Positions 52,041 through 63,823 of a stretch of 64,000 nt of DNA are shown here, piece by piece. The stretch is taken from positions 3,038,001 through 3,102,000 of the forward strand of contig CP078104.1 in NCBI GenBank assembly GCA_019203745.1. The letters run 5' to 3'. Numbering within the stretch: position 1 is the first letter of the stretch; the number at the start of each line of letters is the position of its first letter. The position numbers and the translations under genes were made by a program. Below the pieces are notes generated by a model. That model had not been told where the DNA came from, ran no database searches, and saw only the letters and a program-made list of their open reading frames with translations. Origin of the DNA: Chryseobacterium sp. E1 (GTDB taxonomy: Bacteria; Bacteroidota; Bacteroidia; Flavobacteriales; Weeksellaceae).

Positions 52041-52583
52041 TTACTTTATTTGAATTGATCCCATCAATTTGAAAAAATTTAAACTATCAACTCCTTTTAA
52101 TGGATGAAGTGTATAAACAGAAAAGTTATTTTTCTTTCCATCAACATCTTCAAAATATATACCCATTTGTCCCTTTTACTTTTCTTAGGTAACATCACTT
52201 TTGCTATATGATTATTGATTGTATCATAGTAATAATAATTATCTAAAAAGACTCCTTGATTACTGTCTAATTCTTTATTAGTCGAAAATACTACACTTTC
52301 GCTAAAAGAATTTTCTTTTAAAGTTTTATAGATCAGACTATCATTAACTATAATCTTTGATTCATTAAATGGATTATTGTAAGCTCCATATTCAAAGTAT
52401 ACTGTATCAGAACTAGATGTTATAAAGGATGTTATTTTAGAGTCTATGCCTTTTATATCTGTTTTTTCCAATTTATTGGAACTTCAAAGGTAGCTTTTCC
52501 TATAGCTTCCTTTTTAAATTCTTCTTTTTTATTGTTACAACTGAAAAAGAGAATGCCTAAACTTATTATAAAGATTTTTTCAT
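52041..52583 (-). CDS. Lipoprotein, putative immunity protein of the metzincin toxin, frameshifted
   Basis: About 181 residues. With A-run corrections near 52575 and 52485 it reads MKKIFIISLGILFFSC (lipobox), NNKKEEFKKEAIGKATFEVPINW and, after another break near 52170, GTNGYIFEDVDGKKNNFS and VDSLNFFKLMGSIQIK. Its ATG overlaps the stop of the metzincin gene by four bases (ATGA). The lipoprotein nature fits protection of the envelope. Immunity is inferred from the overlap; the family is not recognised. Confidence 0.6.
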
Positions 52584-53200
52584 CTGGTTATATTATTCTG
52601 TTTAAACTTTTTCGCTTCACTTACCGAGGAAGTTGAATACCCTCCAGAATAAGTTTTTACTTGCTTCTGTGCTCCAATTGCTCCAGACACTATTTCTCCT
52701 CTTTGGTGCGGAGCTACAGAAGTTTGTCCTATACCTTCTGCTCTCATTAACCCTCTATCATTTGAAGAGTGTTTCATTCCCATATTGTGTCCAAATTCAT
52801 GCTTTACAACTTCATTAAACGTACCATTTTTAATTGTTGCTGCTTCAACTGCTGACACTCTTCCTGGTCTTTGTCCTTTACCAAGAGCATCGCCATCACT
52901 ATTTTTAACTTCATTAGCTATGAACAGAACATGGTTATTTTTGCCTATATCATCTATACTTGTAACAACTTTATATTGAACATCAAAATTTTTGATATTA
53001 TCCATTGTAACTATAGAATTATTGTTAAAAGAGCTTATTCCTGTCCCTTCAAACTCATTTATACTAATAGTACCCGAGTTTTTATTAAACATAGTTTTAG
53101 ATAAATCAGAACCTGATAAATTAACAATTGTCAAAGTCATTTTCACATTAACATCTCTTTGTATTAGTTGTGATTTACCATCCGCCCCTCGCTGGCGCAA
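52580..53200 (-). CDS. Displaced metzincin metalloprotease toxin domain
   Basis: A 206-residue reading frame with VVKHEFGHNMGMKH, the full metzincin HExxHxxGxxH zinc site, and a plausible Met-turn LMRAEG shortly after. The upstream beta strands (VNVKMTLTIVNLSGSDLSK, NNHVLFIANEV) fit a protease domain. It lacks a signal peptide and any RHS core: its 5' end, a TTG at 53200, falls inside a REP-like palindrome, so the former core has been lost. The immunity lipoprotein gene overlaps its stop. Likely a silent toxin cassette. Confidence 0.72.
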   Translation of the reverse strand: MRQRGADGKSQLIQRDVNVKMTLTIVNLSGSDLSKTMFNKNSGTISINEFEGTGISSFNNNSIVTMDNIKNFDVQYKVVTSIDDIGKNNHVLFIANEVKNSDGDALGKGQRPGRVSAVEAATIKNGTFNEVVKHEFGHNMGMKHSSNDRGLMRAEGIGQTSVAPHQRGEIVSGAIGAQKQVKTYSGGYSTSSVSEAKKFKQNNITR

Positions 53201-53216
53201 GCGTCACGCTTGTGCC
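53185..53216 (-). repeat. REP-like palindromic element, copy 2
   Basis: On the minus strand GGCACAAGCGT, then ACGCTTGCGCCAGCGAGGGG, a hairpin followed by a CCAGCG-type tail. The pattern is that of copies at 40081 and 53335 with a longer stem. It covers the start of the metzincin frame. Confidence 0.65.
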
Positions 53217-53334
53217 AATCATAAATCTACATCTATTTTTCATGTTAAAAAAATATACAAAACTCTCTATGAATATTTCGATTTTAAAATTTAACAAGAC
53301 CTTACTTTTTTGTAAGGATTTTGTTTTTTATTAT

Positions 53335-53364
53335 GGTACGAGCTAGAAGCTCGCACCAGCGGGG
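53335..53364 (+). repeat. REP-like palindromic element, copy 3
   Basis: GGTACGAGC, spacer, GCTCGCACCAGCGGGG, with a 6-bp stem (CGAGCT/AGCTCG) and a three-base loop, the same geometry as copy 1. It lies 20 bases after the stop of the main RHS immunity gene and is inverted relative to copy 2. Confidence 0.72.
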
Positions 53365-53383
53365 TTTTATTATCCCTAATGGG

Positions 53384-53946
53384 TTACAAATCTGGCGACA
53401 TCGGGTTATTTTGTTTAACATGACATTTAGGACATTCAATGACTCCATCATTATTTTTTATTTCCCAAGCTTCATCACAATTATAACATATTACCCAATT
53501 ATCTCCAGCAGGAATAGCATTTTGCAATTGATTATTAGGATACTCATTATCAATTAAATTCTGATATTTTTAAAAATCACATTAGCATCGCCAATATTAT
53601 CCATCATTTCTTCTTCGAAATATTTATTATTTTTCCATTCCTTAAAGGTTATTAAGTTAGGAAATATAATTTCTGCAGGATAATTTTCTTTTCCGGTAAA
53701 ACCATCCCAATACTTTGACATTCTATTATCTGTGACCTGAAAAAATTCTGAAGGATAATTATGGGGGTAAATATTACCACTTTCATCTAAAATAAAAAAA
53801 TTGATTCTACCTTCTTCCGTATATTCTATTGCATAAACTATATATTCCCGATCAATTATCAGAGGAAAACGGTCATATGGTAATTGCCAATTTATTTTAT
53901 ATTTTATTTTTTCTGGATTATCTATTTTGATATACCTAATTTTCAT
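53384..53946 (-). CDS. Putative immunity protein of the main RHS toxin with zinc ribbon, frameshifted
   Basis: About 187 residues, no signal peptide. The first 130 residues form a beta-rich domain (YVIYAIEYTEEGRINFFILDE-like strands, WDGFTGKENYPAEIIFP). A one-base shift near 53568 adds a C-terminal zinc ribbon: VICYNCDEAWEIKN with VIECPKCHVKQNN, two CxxC pairs. It starts 18 bases after the RHS toxin gene. A cytoplasmic immunity protein implies a cytoplasmic target. Family not recognised. Confidence 0.6.
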
Positions 53947-53964
53947 TTTAAAAATTTCTAATTA

Positions 53965-56900
53965 TTACGGATAACGATGCCCTCTACTTTTAGCGTTTGT
54001 TCCATCTTTTATTTTAAATCCTGAACGCACTCCTGTTTTATTGTTTATATCATAATGCACCTCTGTTTTTGTTCCATCACCATGATCATGAGTATGTTTC
54101 ATTTTGGTATAGTCATTATATTTAGGATCTTTTAGCTTTCCACTCATGATTGTATCACCTTGTCCCGATTTTGCTTCTTCAATTGATAAATCTTCCTGTA
54201 AATCTTTAGGTTCTGTTCTTGCATCAGGTTTTCCCTCTTGTGGCACTTTTACACCATTTACATCTTTATCTTCACCAGCAGTATCCTCGGTTTTCAAATT
54301 TCTGTAACCTGCACCTGGGTCTGCAATTGTTGTATACCCTGTACTTGGAGGTGTAAACTGATTAACCGTCCACCAAACTCCGGCTCCTATTAACATTGCT
54401 GCTGCTACAACATCAGCAGGACCAGGAACAGGTGAATCAGCCTGTGAAACCAATAATGCTGCCATTGCTAAACTTCCTGGTCCTGAATCACTGCTTTTCG
54501 CTGTTCCTGTAAGCGTAACTTCTTGAATTTGTATTTCTTTTACAGCGGTATTCGTGTCAGGCTCATAAACATACACATTGTTTGGATCATTAATATAAGG
54601 TTGAAATTGTGGCGTATTTGGACAGGTAGGACACGTTGCTAATTCTCCTGTCATTCCTGTAGGGTCCCAAAAGCTTATTGGGTTATTCCAAACATAACTA
54701 TAAGCTTCGTGGGTATAGGCACTTCTTGGATCAATCACACCCCATCTACCTAAGTCCGGCATATAAAACCTCGCTCCGTAATCATACATTCCCGTCTCTT
54801 GTAGCTCTTTCCCGTTGTACTTGTAGTTTTGATAAATACCTTTTCCAAAGAATGAGTTTCCTGTTCTTAAGTGATTCATCCCAAATGGATAATAATCATT
54901 AGCATCTGTGATTTCAAGAGCGCCTGTGCTGCTTCTTCCGAAACTGATCCTCACATTTCCTAAATGATCTTTATACTGGTAAATATACTGATCTTTTACA
55001 TAATCATAAAATCCTTCTGCTGTCGGGAAAAATCGCAGATCGGGTGTTTTGACAGTCGCATGAAAAGGGTCTGTTCTCTCCGCATCAATGGTATATGCCT
55101 GCTGCTCATAAGCATATTTCAATCTTTCAGAGGTCATACGTAGTTCCTCAATAGTTCCTCCACCTCCACCACTGTTAATGGTTTCTGAACGGAAATATTG
55201 AAAACCGTCAAGATAATCTGTGACATCTCTTAATGAGTAACAACTGGCAAATCCACACTCAAACTTAGAAATCTGGTTCTGAAGTTTTATTCCATTGGCT
55301 CCGTATAAAACAGTATGCAGACCTCCGAATCCTAAAGTTCCATATTCAGTCCTGTTGGGAAGATTAAGGTGATTATATTGGATCAGGGAAATATTTTTAT
55401 CCGGCATTTTCCACATGCTTCCATTGAGGTCATATTCAATGGTTCCACCACCTCCTTCATAACCTGAAGGATTATTTCTATGGTCTTTGATATTGGATAC
55501 CTGATTGCCTTTTGCGTAAGTATACTCCAGCTCATCAATCACAGTAGCTGTTGTGTTATTGCCCTCCAGGCCTGAAGTTCTGTAAAGATTGGTGATATTC
55601 CCGTTCATATCATAAGACAAAGATTCCGTATGCTCCTTCGTATAAGGATTTACAGGGTTCTGGTAATATCCTGCCGTAAGCCTGTTCAATGCATCGTAAG
55701 CATAACCATATCTCTTGGGCTGTAAAGGAGGGTTGGCTCCTAAAGATTCTACCGATCTCCAGTCTACTTCTGCAATATTCCCGTTGTATCTGGGCTTTAC
55801 ATCTTTTCCGGGGAATAGAACAGAATCCGGATTTGTAATGCCACTCATCTGGTTATATTTGATTTTATAGGAGAACAGCTTTCCTCCTAAATCAGTAAGA
55901 CCCATCTGATCTTTGTTGATATCTGTCATCCATCCTCTGATATTGTAGGTATAATCAATGCTTTGAAGGTTGTTGCCTACTTTTTTATTTTTCAGCTGGG
56001 AAAGTTCATTATAGCTGTTTTCTGCCAGTATTTGTTCCGGTTTATCATCTACCTGATGCTTATGAACCAATAATCTGTTTTGACCATCATATTCAAAATG
56101 TTCTGTTACTGTTATCCCGGACTCGTTTGATTTTCTTTTGTGGGTAGTGACAATTTTTTTGGGTGCTCCTGCAAAGTTAAGTTCAGATTCCGTTCTGGTG
56201 TATCCTCCCAGATGATTGATGGAATGAGTTCCTATTACTCTTCCTTTCTGATCGTAATAAGTGTAATTCCTGGTCCAGTTATCATCTTCAATATTCTTTA
56301 CAATACTCATGACAGGAAGCCCTTTGGTACTTCTTCCGTCTGAAGTAGGAGTAGCCGTTAAAACAGTCATTTCAGGAGTATTTGCAGGGAATGCAGGATT
56401 AAAACCATAATCAGGATAGCTATCGTAATAGTTTAATGATAGTAAAGTTACCCATTTCGATGAATTGGGATAAGTAGTATCCGGATTATCGTAATACACA
56501 TCCATTCCTTGCCTGTTGAATAAAACGGTAGGAATCCGCAGAACATTGTTGGAACCCTGAAGATCAGCTAAAGTTTGTTCGGTAATTCTTTCACCTCCGG
56601 TACTTATACCGGTAATAGCAACTCTCCCATATTGATCATATTTGGTATACAGCCATTGTCCTTTTGCTTTTAATTCTGCATCCTGGGTCGCTACCAGTCT
56701 GTCCTGCTTGTCATACACCATAGATTCCCAACCTTTTCCAGGGAGCTTTTTCTCTACCAGCCTTCCTCTCCCGTCGTAGCGGTACTGATAGCAAAATTCA
56801 TCATGTTTTGCGGTATTGGAAACAATATCACCCCTCATACTGGCCATAGGTGGCAAAACAAAGGCAAGCTGATCGTATTCGTTATACACATAATAAGTGC

Positions 56901-57581
56901 TGCTTCCGTCTTCTTTTCGAACCATGATGGTCTGTCCCTTACCATTTTTAAACTCTAAGGTTTTATTTCCATCTTCATCAATCACTGTATTTTTGTACAA
57001 TTGGCTGTCCGTGTACAGCCAGTTTTCTCCGAGTACTGATTTAGTAGCTCCATTTTCCCAACTGGTAAGCGTTGTAAATTTTCTTACTCCATCTGCAACG
57101 GTAACGGCTGCATATTCAAACTTCACAGGTTTGGCACTCCAGTCATTTCCAACCTGGATCTGCTGTTGGATTCTATCCAAGGGGAGTTTTCCAATACTTT
57201 CTCTGAGTAAACCTTTTCACCTCCATATACAGAGGAAGCGTTTCCAAGAGGAGAGGTATATATAGCACCGTTCTGGGTTCCGGATTGCGGAATGGGAAGA
57301 TAGTCTCTTACTTGTCGTCCAAATTGGTCATATTCAATATGAGTCACAACGTCTTTTTCTAAAGGGGATGCTTTTACATCAACAAATTGTTTAGATCTTC
57401 CCAGGCCATCAAAATATTGAACGGTCTCTAAAGTTTTTGAAGGAACAGTTCCGTTATAATCAAGATAGGTTTTGGTCTGAATATAGTTTTCACTGGAAGA
57501 ACCACTCTGGGCATTTATCACACCTAACGCTAGGAGTGTGCCCAAGAAACACAATATTCGTTTTTTTATCGTATTTTTCAT
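53965..57581 (-). CDS. DUF6443-type RHS polymorphic toxin, frameshifted
   Basis: About 1205 residues. A signal peptide (LCFLGTLLALGVINA-Q) precedes the DUF6443 N-terminal domain (VQYFDGLGRSKQFVDVKAS), then many RHS/YD repeats (YDGRGRLVEKKLPG, YDQYGRVAITG, YDALNRLTAGYY) and the core end WGVIDPRSAYTHEAYSYVW to DPTGMTG. After it a variable toxin part of about 250 residues ends THDHGDGTKTEVHYDI and GTNAKSRGHRYP; a His-rich active site is possible. A frame break near 57180 joins the two parts. The RHS shell probably encloses the toxin and releases it after export. An immunity gene follows. Confidence 0.85.
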
Positions 57582-57583
57582 GT

Positions 57584-60500
57584 CTAATTTTTATTATATT
57601 CTGCAACAAAATAGGTGTTCTTTCCTGCTACACTATTGCCCGAAGACCAGGAATTAGGGAAAATCGTACATAACCTGAAGCATCAATAGTAACAGTCCAT
57701 AAAGTACCGGAATACTGTTCCAAAAAACATTTGTTATCGTTCGGGAAGAGGAAGGGTTGCATGGAGAAGGGATTTTAGCAGCATCACTATTATACCAAGT
57801 ATTATTGTTAGCTGGAATAACCAAACTCAATTCCATTTTAAAATGACCCGTCTGTGGCTGGGTTACAAATTGGTGAGCTCCTAGAACATTTCCGTTTAAA
57901 GCACTGATCGTGCAGCCTATATTCTGGCAGGTTAACTGACTGTTGGCCGTAAGCTGCCCATTGACTTTAATTTCATCCAGAGCCATTTGATTAGCATCTG
58001 TAATACTTACCAGTGACAGGTATTTGCCCGCAGGTACCGTATAGGTATAGCTAGCACTGGCCTGAAGGCTAGGACAGTCATTTTTCTGAAAGACCTGACT
58101 TTGGGCATCGTTATAGAATTTACTTACATTATAGTTATAGCTGAATTCTTTTAAAACTGCTCCCTTACTGTCTACAACTTTCTGCAATCTGTTGGCCGAG
58201 TCATACACATAGGATTCCATTAGCCCTGACGGGGTGTGATACTTCTTACCCCAACCAGCGGATCATACGTATAAGTAGTGATGAGATAATTTTTAAAATC
58301 ATCACTTTTTCTTAAAGCAGTAAGTGCATTTAACAAATCTGTTTCATCCTGGCCGGAAGCCAGAGCCGCATCAGCATTGGAAACCGTAATAATAGTGGCA
58401 ATTTCAGGCTTATTTTTTATATCATCATATTTTGCTCCCTCTATCTTAGCAATAGGCTTTGTCTGGTTATACCCCAGATAATGCTTACAGGAATCCCATT
58501 CCCAGCTGTATCAGGATTTTCTATATACTCAGTAAGGTTTCCTTTACCATCGTATTTTGTATTACTCATTTTTTTATGCATTGTCAAGGATTCCAAGTCT
58601 TTAACAAAGTAGTCAAAAGGAAGAGTAAGTGCTTTGCTTTCTGTATTCCTGGCCTTGGCATCAGTCTCTGAAACAGGATAAACCGCCAAGGTTTTAGAAA
58701 GGGTTTTATTGACTCCGTTTACCATTTCCGTAGTTTCTGTTGAAAGAGGAACTCCAACTATATACTGATCTTTAAGGTAAGGAGTGTCGGCATATGTATA
58801 ACTAATATTTCTGACACTGTTGTCAGGCTGTGTAATTTCCTCTTTGATGAGGTTGTTCTTATCATACTCATACATGTATTTCTCCTTAATACTCACGCCG
58901 TCAGCGGTTGTGATCTTATCAGAGAGAAAACTTGTATTGAAATTAATATTATAAGAACTCAGCATTGTAAAAAAGGTTTTGGCCTGAAATCTGCAACAGC
59001 AGCCTGCAAGGTATAGTCTGAAAAGCCCATAGAAATTCCTACTCCTGCTACATAGTACAGAAGGTTATAGGAACGGATGTAATCATTCTGCCTTGTATAC
59101 TTATACTCAGTAGTTCTTACCGGTTTCAGTGGATTTGTTGCATATACGATCTCCTTTAAGGGTTTTCCTCTCATATATGACAAAGAAGTAAAGGGGATTT
59201 GGTTAAAAAATGAAGTGGCATTGAAGCTGTAAAAATAATGCAATGGGCTCAAATCATTGGCTTCGGGAGTATCAAAATTTGTATAATATATTTCTGTTTT
59301 CCCTCCACTATTTTCTTCCGTTATCTTACTATAGCATACTGAGTTATCATCCTTTAAGGACTGATAAGAGTTATAATTAAGGTTCCAAAACGTATAGTTA
59401 TCTCCTGTACACTAAGCAGGTGCTGGAACTGTACAGGAAGTATCCCACTTGATCTCCCGTTCTCCCCTTTATAGGAATACTTTACCTCATTACAGTCCAT
59501 ATAGTTATACATAGGACATTTCCTAACAGATTTTACCCTCAGGCCTCCTGCCTGCTGATCAAAAGGTGTAGTGTACAGCTTCAGCTCTGTCATATTCATT
59601 TCCTTGTTCCCGTACTTTGAATAATCATTCTGCTCGTACGTAAAATCCGTATGGCCACCCGTAGGATAAAAGATCTTTTCCAGAACCTCGGCAGAGGAAT
59701 ATTCAGGATCAGGCATGCCCAGCCTTTTTAATTCTGCCTCTATCTGCCCGGGAGTAGCGGTAAGCATATTAAAACTGGTATTGGTATTAGGGCCCCGGTA
59801 GAAATTCCAATCGTCCGTATCCATAGAAGTATATACTGGAAGTTTTTTTGCATTGTATATAAAACTATATTTTTCGCTACTATTTACAACCACATTCTCC
59901 AGATGAAGTCTTTCCGTAGGAATATTATTATAATAGAAACGGATATTATTTACTTTTTTACCTGCAGGAGTGTATATGTTAATCTCATCTAGCTTATACA
60001 GGTTACCTGCCGTATCCCTGTTAAAATAATACCAGTCATGCGCAGTACTGGTATATTCCACCTCTTTATACTGCAAGGTATTAGCCAGTGATTTATTGAA
60101 TTCTATACGGTAGTTATCACTCTCTATCTTGCTCAGATAGGTATTATACTGGTTAGAAAGAATAGTCTTCCCATTCAGCGAATTGCTATATATTGAATTG
60201 CCGCCAAAGGTTTTGGTATATTTGGTGAAATATCCTACGGCTGTAGGAATAAATTTTGAAATATCATCCCTCTGATAGCTAAACTTGATACTTTTCCCCG
60301 TAGGATAAATAATTTCTTTGATATACCAGGTGGTAGGAACAAATTTAGAGTTAAAGGTATCGTTATTTCCGTTATGCATAATATCAGCATAAGAGGTATT
60401 ATTCACAAACTCAATATTGTTACTGTTCTGACCGAATATATATTTAGTCCCGTCATCCATCGTGATATTAAAACCATACAAGACCCTTTTGATTGTATAG

Positions 60501-61179
60501 CTTGTTAATATTAAGTCTCCTCCATATGGATAATAGGCTTTTTCATTCAGTACAAAATCATTCTGGTAAAGATGCTGTACTTTAAAGGTATGGCCGTCAC
60601 GGGTACGTCCGATCCAGTTTTTGTTCTGATCCATATAGAAGCTCCCTGAGATTCCCATGATATTGATATTAAACTCATCAGGGTACTTACGCAGTCCATA
60701 CTGGTAGCATAAAACAAGGGGTTGCCTGCACTTAAGGCACTGTTTTCGTAAAAGTCCTGTAGTGCTGCAGGACTGGACCAATCACTGCGGGTAAGGTAAG
60801 GATCTGTACGGTCTAAATATGAACCGCTGTTATTGGGACTGGCTGTCTTTGTATATAGCTCATCCGGCACGGAATTGACAATCCTGGTCACAGAGCCTCC
60901 CACACTCAAGTTCCATCCAAGGCCTACCCATGTAGGCAGTGTTTTAGGCTTTACGGTGCTTAGGTTATAATTAAGCGAAATTCCACCTCCTCTATCGTCC
61001 GAAAATAAGGGAATATGAATAGCAGGGGTACCCCGGTACATATCGACAGGGATTTTCCCATATTCTGCAAAGCCTCGGGCATTGGGACTCTCCGGCAGTA
61101 TTTTGAAATTTTGACCATACAGAACAGGCTGCAAGGCCAATGCTAAAAATAGCAATGGTATTTTTAATATAAGTTTCAT
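57584..61179 (-). CDS. DUF5977-containing RHS-like secreted protein, multiply frameshifted
   Basis: About 1190 residues with a signal peptide (LKIPLLFLALALQPVLYG-Q). The N-terminal region (IPVDMYRGTPAIHIPLF, PTWVGLGWNLSVGGSVTR) is typical of large Bacteroidota RHS-associated proteins. The C-terminal part has YTVPAGKYLSLVSITDANQ and NGQLTANSQLTC, the DUF5977 pattern with spaced Cys. Breaks occur near 60700, 59360, 58965, 58450, 58230 and 57665. It ends two bases before the RHS toxin start, so the two are co-translated. It probably forms part of the same surface complex. Confidence 0.75.
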
Positions 61180-61183
61180 CGTT

Positions 61184-62829
61184 TTATTTTTTTATAATTT
61201 TTGCATTAGCGGTTTTACCCGCATTGGTTTTTATCGTCACCAGATAAGCTCCTGTACAAGGTTCTGTGTATTGATCTTGGTCACATTATTCTTTGTCTTC
61301 AGACTCTGAAGCTGCCTTCCGCTCATATCATACAACAGAATATCAGCTTCTTTGAAATCAAAGCCGATTTCTACATAAGCATAATCGGAGACCGGGTTCG
61401 GATAAATCTTGATATCCTGTTTTTCGATCAGCTGACTAACCTGCTTGTCTCCCAGCTTTATAATCTTCCAGTTTTCTTTCCCCAGTTCTTTGGCACTGGT
61501 CCCGGCCAGGATTATAGAACCATCCCGGTTCAGTTTCAGGTCTGAAAGTCTTTCTTCTCTCTGCCTTGATTCTCCTGCCACATGTTTTCGCCACTGTTCA
61601 TTACCATTCTGATCCAGGTACAGCATCCAGAAGGTTTCATCATCTTTTTCTATTCTGCCTTCAGCCTGGGTATAACCGCCTAACAAAATTCCTTTGGAGG
61701 ATTTGTCATCTGCTGAATGAATGACGCTCATTCCCATTAATACATCTCGGTTCTTGAAGTTGTAGGATTTTTGCCACTGCTCATCACCTCTTTCATTTAA
61801 AGATATCAGCCAAAGGTCTGTCCCTTCTTGGGTACCTACTGTTTTGTTTCCTGATCTTTCGGATCTGGATTCGCCACCAATGACATAACCTGTGGATGTC
61901 AAAGCTAAAGTTCTGATATGATCATCTCCTTTCCCGCCATAGTTCTTTTCCCATTCTACTTTTCCGTTCTTGTCCAGTTTTACAATCCAGTAGTCGCCTT
62001 CACCGAAGTTGCTGCTGGCTTTTGGCATCTGGCTAATGGCTGTAGAGGTGGCGGATGAAAGGTTGCGGATTGCAGTACTTCCAGATGGAGATTTACTTTC
62101 AGGGTTTCTGATAGCGGAACCTGAATCACGGAACTCGGAGCTCCTGGAATAAATTCCCAGCAAGGCTCCGCCATCTTTCGTTGGAATCATTTTTTCAACT
62201 TCATCCAGACCTTTTCCACCTAAAATAAGCTGTGAGAGTTCTTTTCCATCTTTATGAAGTCTTGTGATCCAGACGTCTTTGGAACCGTAGCCTTTGGATG
62301 AGTTCTGGACATTGCCGGCAACAAAGAATCCTGAATCGGTGGTTTGAATGACTGATCGGGCTTCTTCATCTGAGGAAGTTCCTAATGTTTTCTGCCATAG
62401 TTCATCACCGAATTCATTAAGCCTGATCAGCCAGATGTCTGATCCTCCTCTGGAATCTTCTTTCTTATCGAGTCCTTTCCCGGAATAAGAGGTTCCGGCC
62501 AGAAGGAAGCCTCCGTCCTGGGTGGTAGCGGTGGCTGACAGGTAGTCATGATTCTGCCCCGAGAAATATTTTTCCCAGACCTGATCTCCCTGCTGGTTGA
62601 GTTTTACAAGATGGAAATCGTAACCATTATTCTGCCTACTGCCTGAAGCCTGCTGCTTATTGCTTTGAATAGAGCTTCCCGTGATAAGGTATTGCTGATC
62701 AATGGTAGTAGTAACCTGGCTGAGAAAATCCTGGGTGGAAGATTGAATGTCTTTCTGCCATACCACTTCCTGGGCAGATAACCCAAGGATTGTGCATAAG
62801 ATAAATGCACCTGTGTAGAGTTTTTTCAT
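61184..62829 (-). CDS. T9SS type A sorting-domain repeat protein, first gene of RHS island
   Basis: About 548 residues with a signal peptide (LYTGAFILCTILGLSA-Q). The body has about seven repeats of some 55 residues with the pattern G..D.WLIRLNEFGDELWQKTLG and TTDSGFFVAG, like delta-60/beta-propeller repeats. A disordered Ser-rich insert lies near residue 235. The C-terminal IKIYPNPVSDYAYVEIGFD and, after correcting an indel near 61255, the end YLVTIKTNAGKTANAKIIKK form a type A sorting domain. It ends four bases before the next gene, tying the RHS operon to type IX secretion. Confidence 0.82.
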
Positions 62830-63310
62830 GTTTATGTTTTTTTAAACAGTGAAAATTAATGCTTTCATAAAGTACCGGTCAACATATCAGCTATGATTGC
62901 TCAATATTGATACTTAGATAGGTATTTTTATAGAATAATTTTAAATTTTGATTCTATTCTGACGTTTTTAATTCAAAAAAGAATCTGGTATTTCGATGTA
63001 AAGAAGTTTGGGCATATGGATAAAATATCCCGGAAGTATTGGATTATCATGGTTATTTCTGATTGAGTAGCTGGTTTAATAATTTTTGCGAATTTAATCT
63101 TTTTAAATGTTTTTCAAGTCACATGAATTTGATTTAATATAAAAATCATCAGTTTTCTGCAGGTTTTACATATGAATATCTTTTATTCTAATGATTGAGG
63201 CAAAGCTACTTCTGCATTGCGACAAAACGTGTCGTATTATGTATTGTAAGTTTAAGTTAAGACTAAAAAAATTCAATGACATTCTTATATTTGTCACAAA
63301 AATAGAATTA
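62830..63310. other. Intergenic region between divergent units, one promoter element
   Basis: This AT-rich 481-base gap holds the upstream region of the RHS island (minus) and of the DUF6702-like gene (plus). A TATATTTG -7 element at 63286-63293 lies 18 bases before the ATG at 63311 and supports that start. No TAnnTTTG element was seen for the minus-strand operon, and no other gene was found. Confidence 0.5.
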
Positions 63311-63823
63311 ATGTCCGGCAGACTTTTTTGGATTTCTTTATGCGTGATGGTAATATTTCAGAGCTTTGCAAGTACTGAGGCTGTTCATCCTTATCATGTA
63401 GGTTCTGTAGAAATCAATTATAATGCAAAATCCACCACTTTTGAAGTAACGGGGAGATTTTTCCTGGACGATCTGGAAAACGGTTTAGGCAAAAAATATG
63501 GTGCTGCATTTCATTTTAATGATCCCCAATATAAAACGAAACTGAATGATGCTTTACAAAAATATTGTCAGGAATATCTGAAAATAAAGGCAGATAATAA
63601 GTTTTTAAAAATAAATTATATAGGCTATGAAGAAGATCACGAATCTGTCAATGTTTTTCTTGAATCAGAACCTGTAGCGAAACCTAAAAAAGTGGAAGCT
63701 GCAGTAAGTTTCCTGTATAACCTTTTTGATGATCAGATCAATATTGTCCATATCATTGTGAACGGAGAAAGAAAAAGCGAAAAGATGGTGTACCCGAACC
63801 GTTATCTTTACAAGCAGTTTTAG
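63311..63823 (+). CDS. DUF6702-like exported protein
   Basis: About 170 residues. I chose the ATG at 63311 (MSGRLFWISLCVMVIFQSFA) because it starts a signal peptide and lies just after a -7 element; the ATG at 63191 adds 40 unlikely residues. The mature part (HPYHVGSVEINYNAKSTTFEV, FHFNDPQYKTKLNDAL) fits the DUF6702 family, which in flavobacteria is often found near HupE/UreJ and M1 peptidase genes. Function unknown. Its stop overlaps the convergent gene's end by four bases. Confidence 0.65.
   Translation: MSGRLFWISLCVMVIFQSFASTEAVHPYHVGSVEINYNAKSTTFEVTGRFFLDDLENGLGKKYGAAFHFNDPQYKTKLNDALQKYCQEYLKIKADNKFLKINYIGYEEDHESVNVFLESEPVAKPKKVEAAVSFLYNLFDDQINIVHIIVNGERKSEKMVYPNRYLYKQF

Noticed and set aside
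53965..54300. Naming the main RHS toxin as a specific nuclease family
   Set aside because: The end THDHGDGTKTEVHY suggests His-based catalysis, but I could not match it securely to a named toxin domain.
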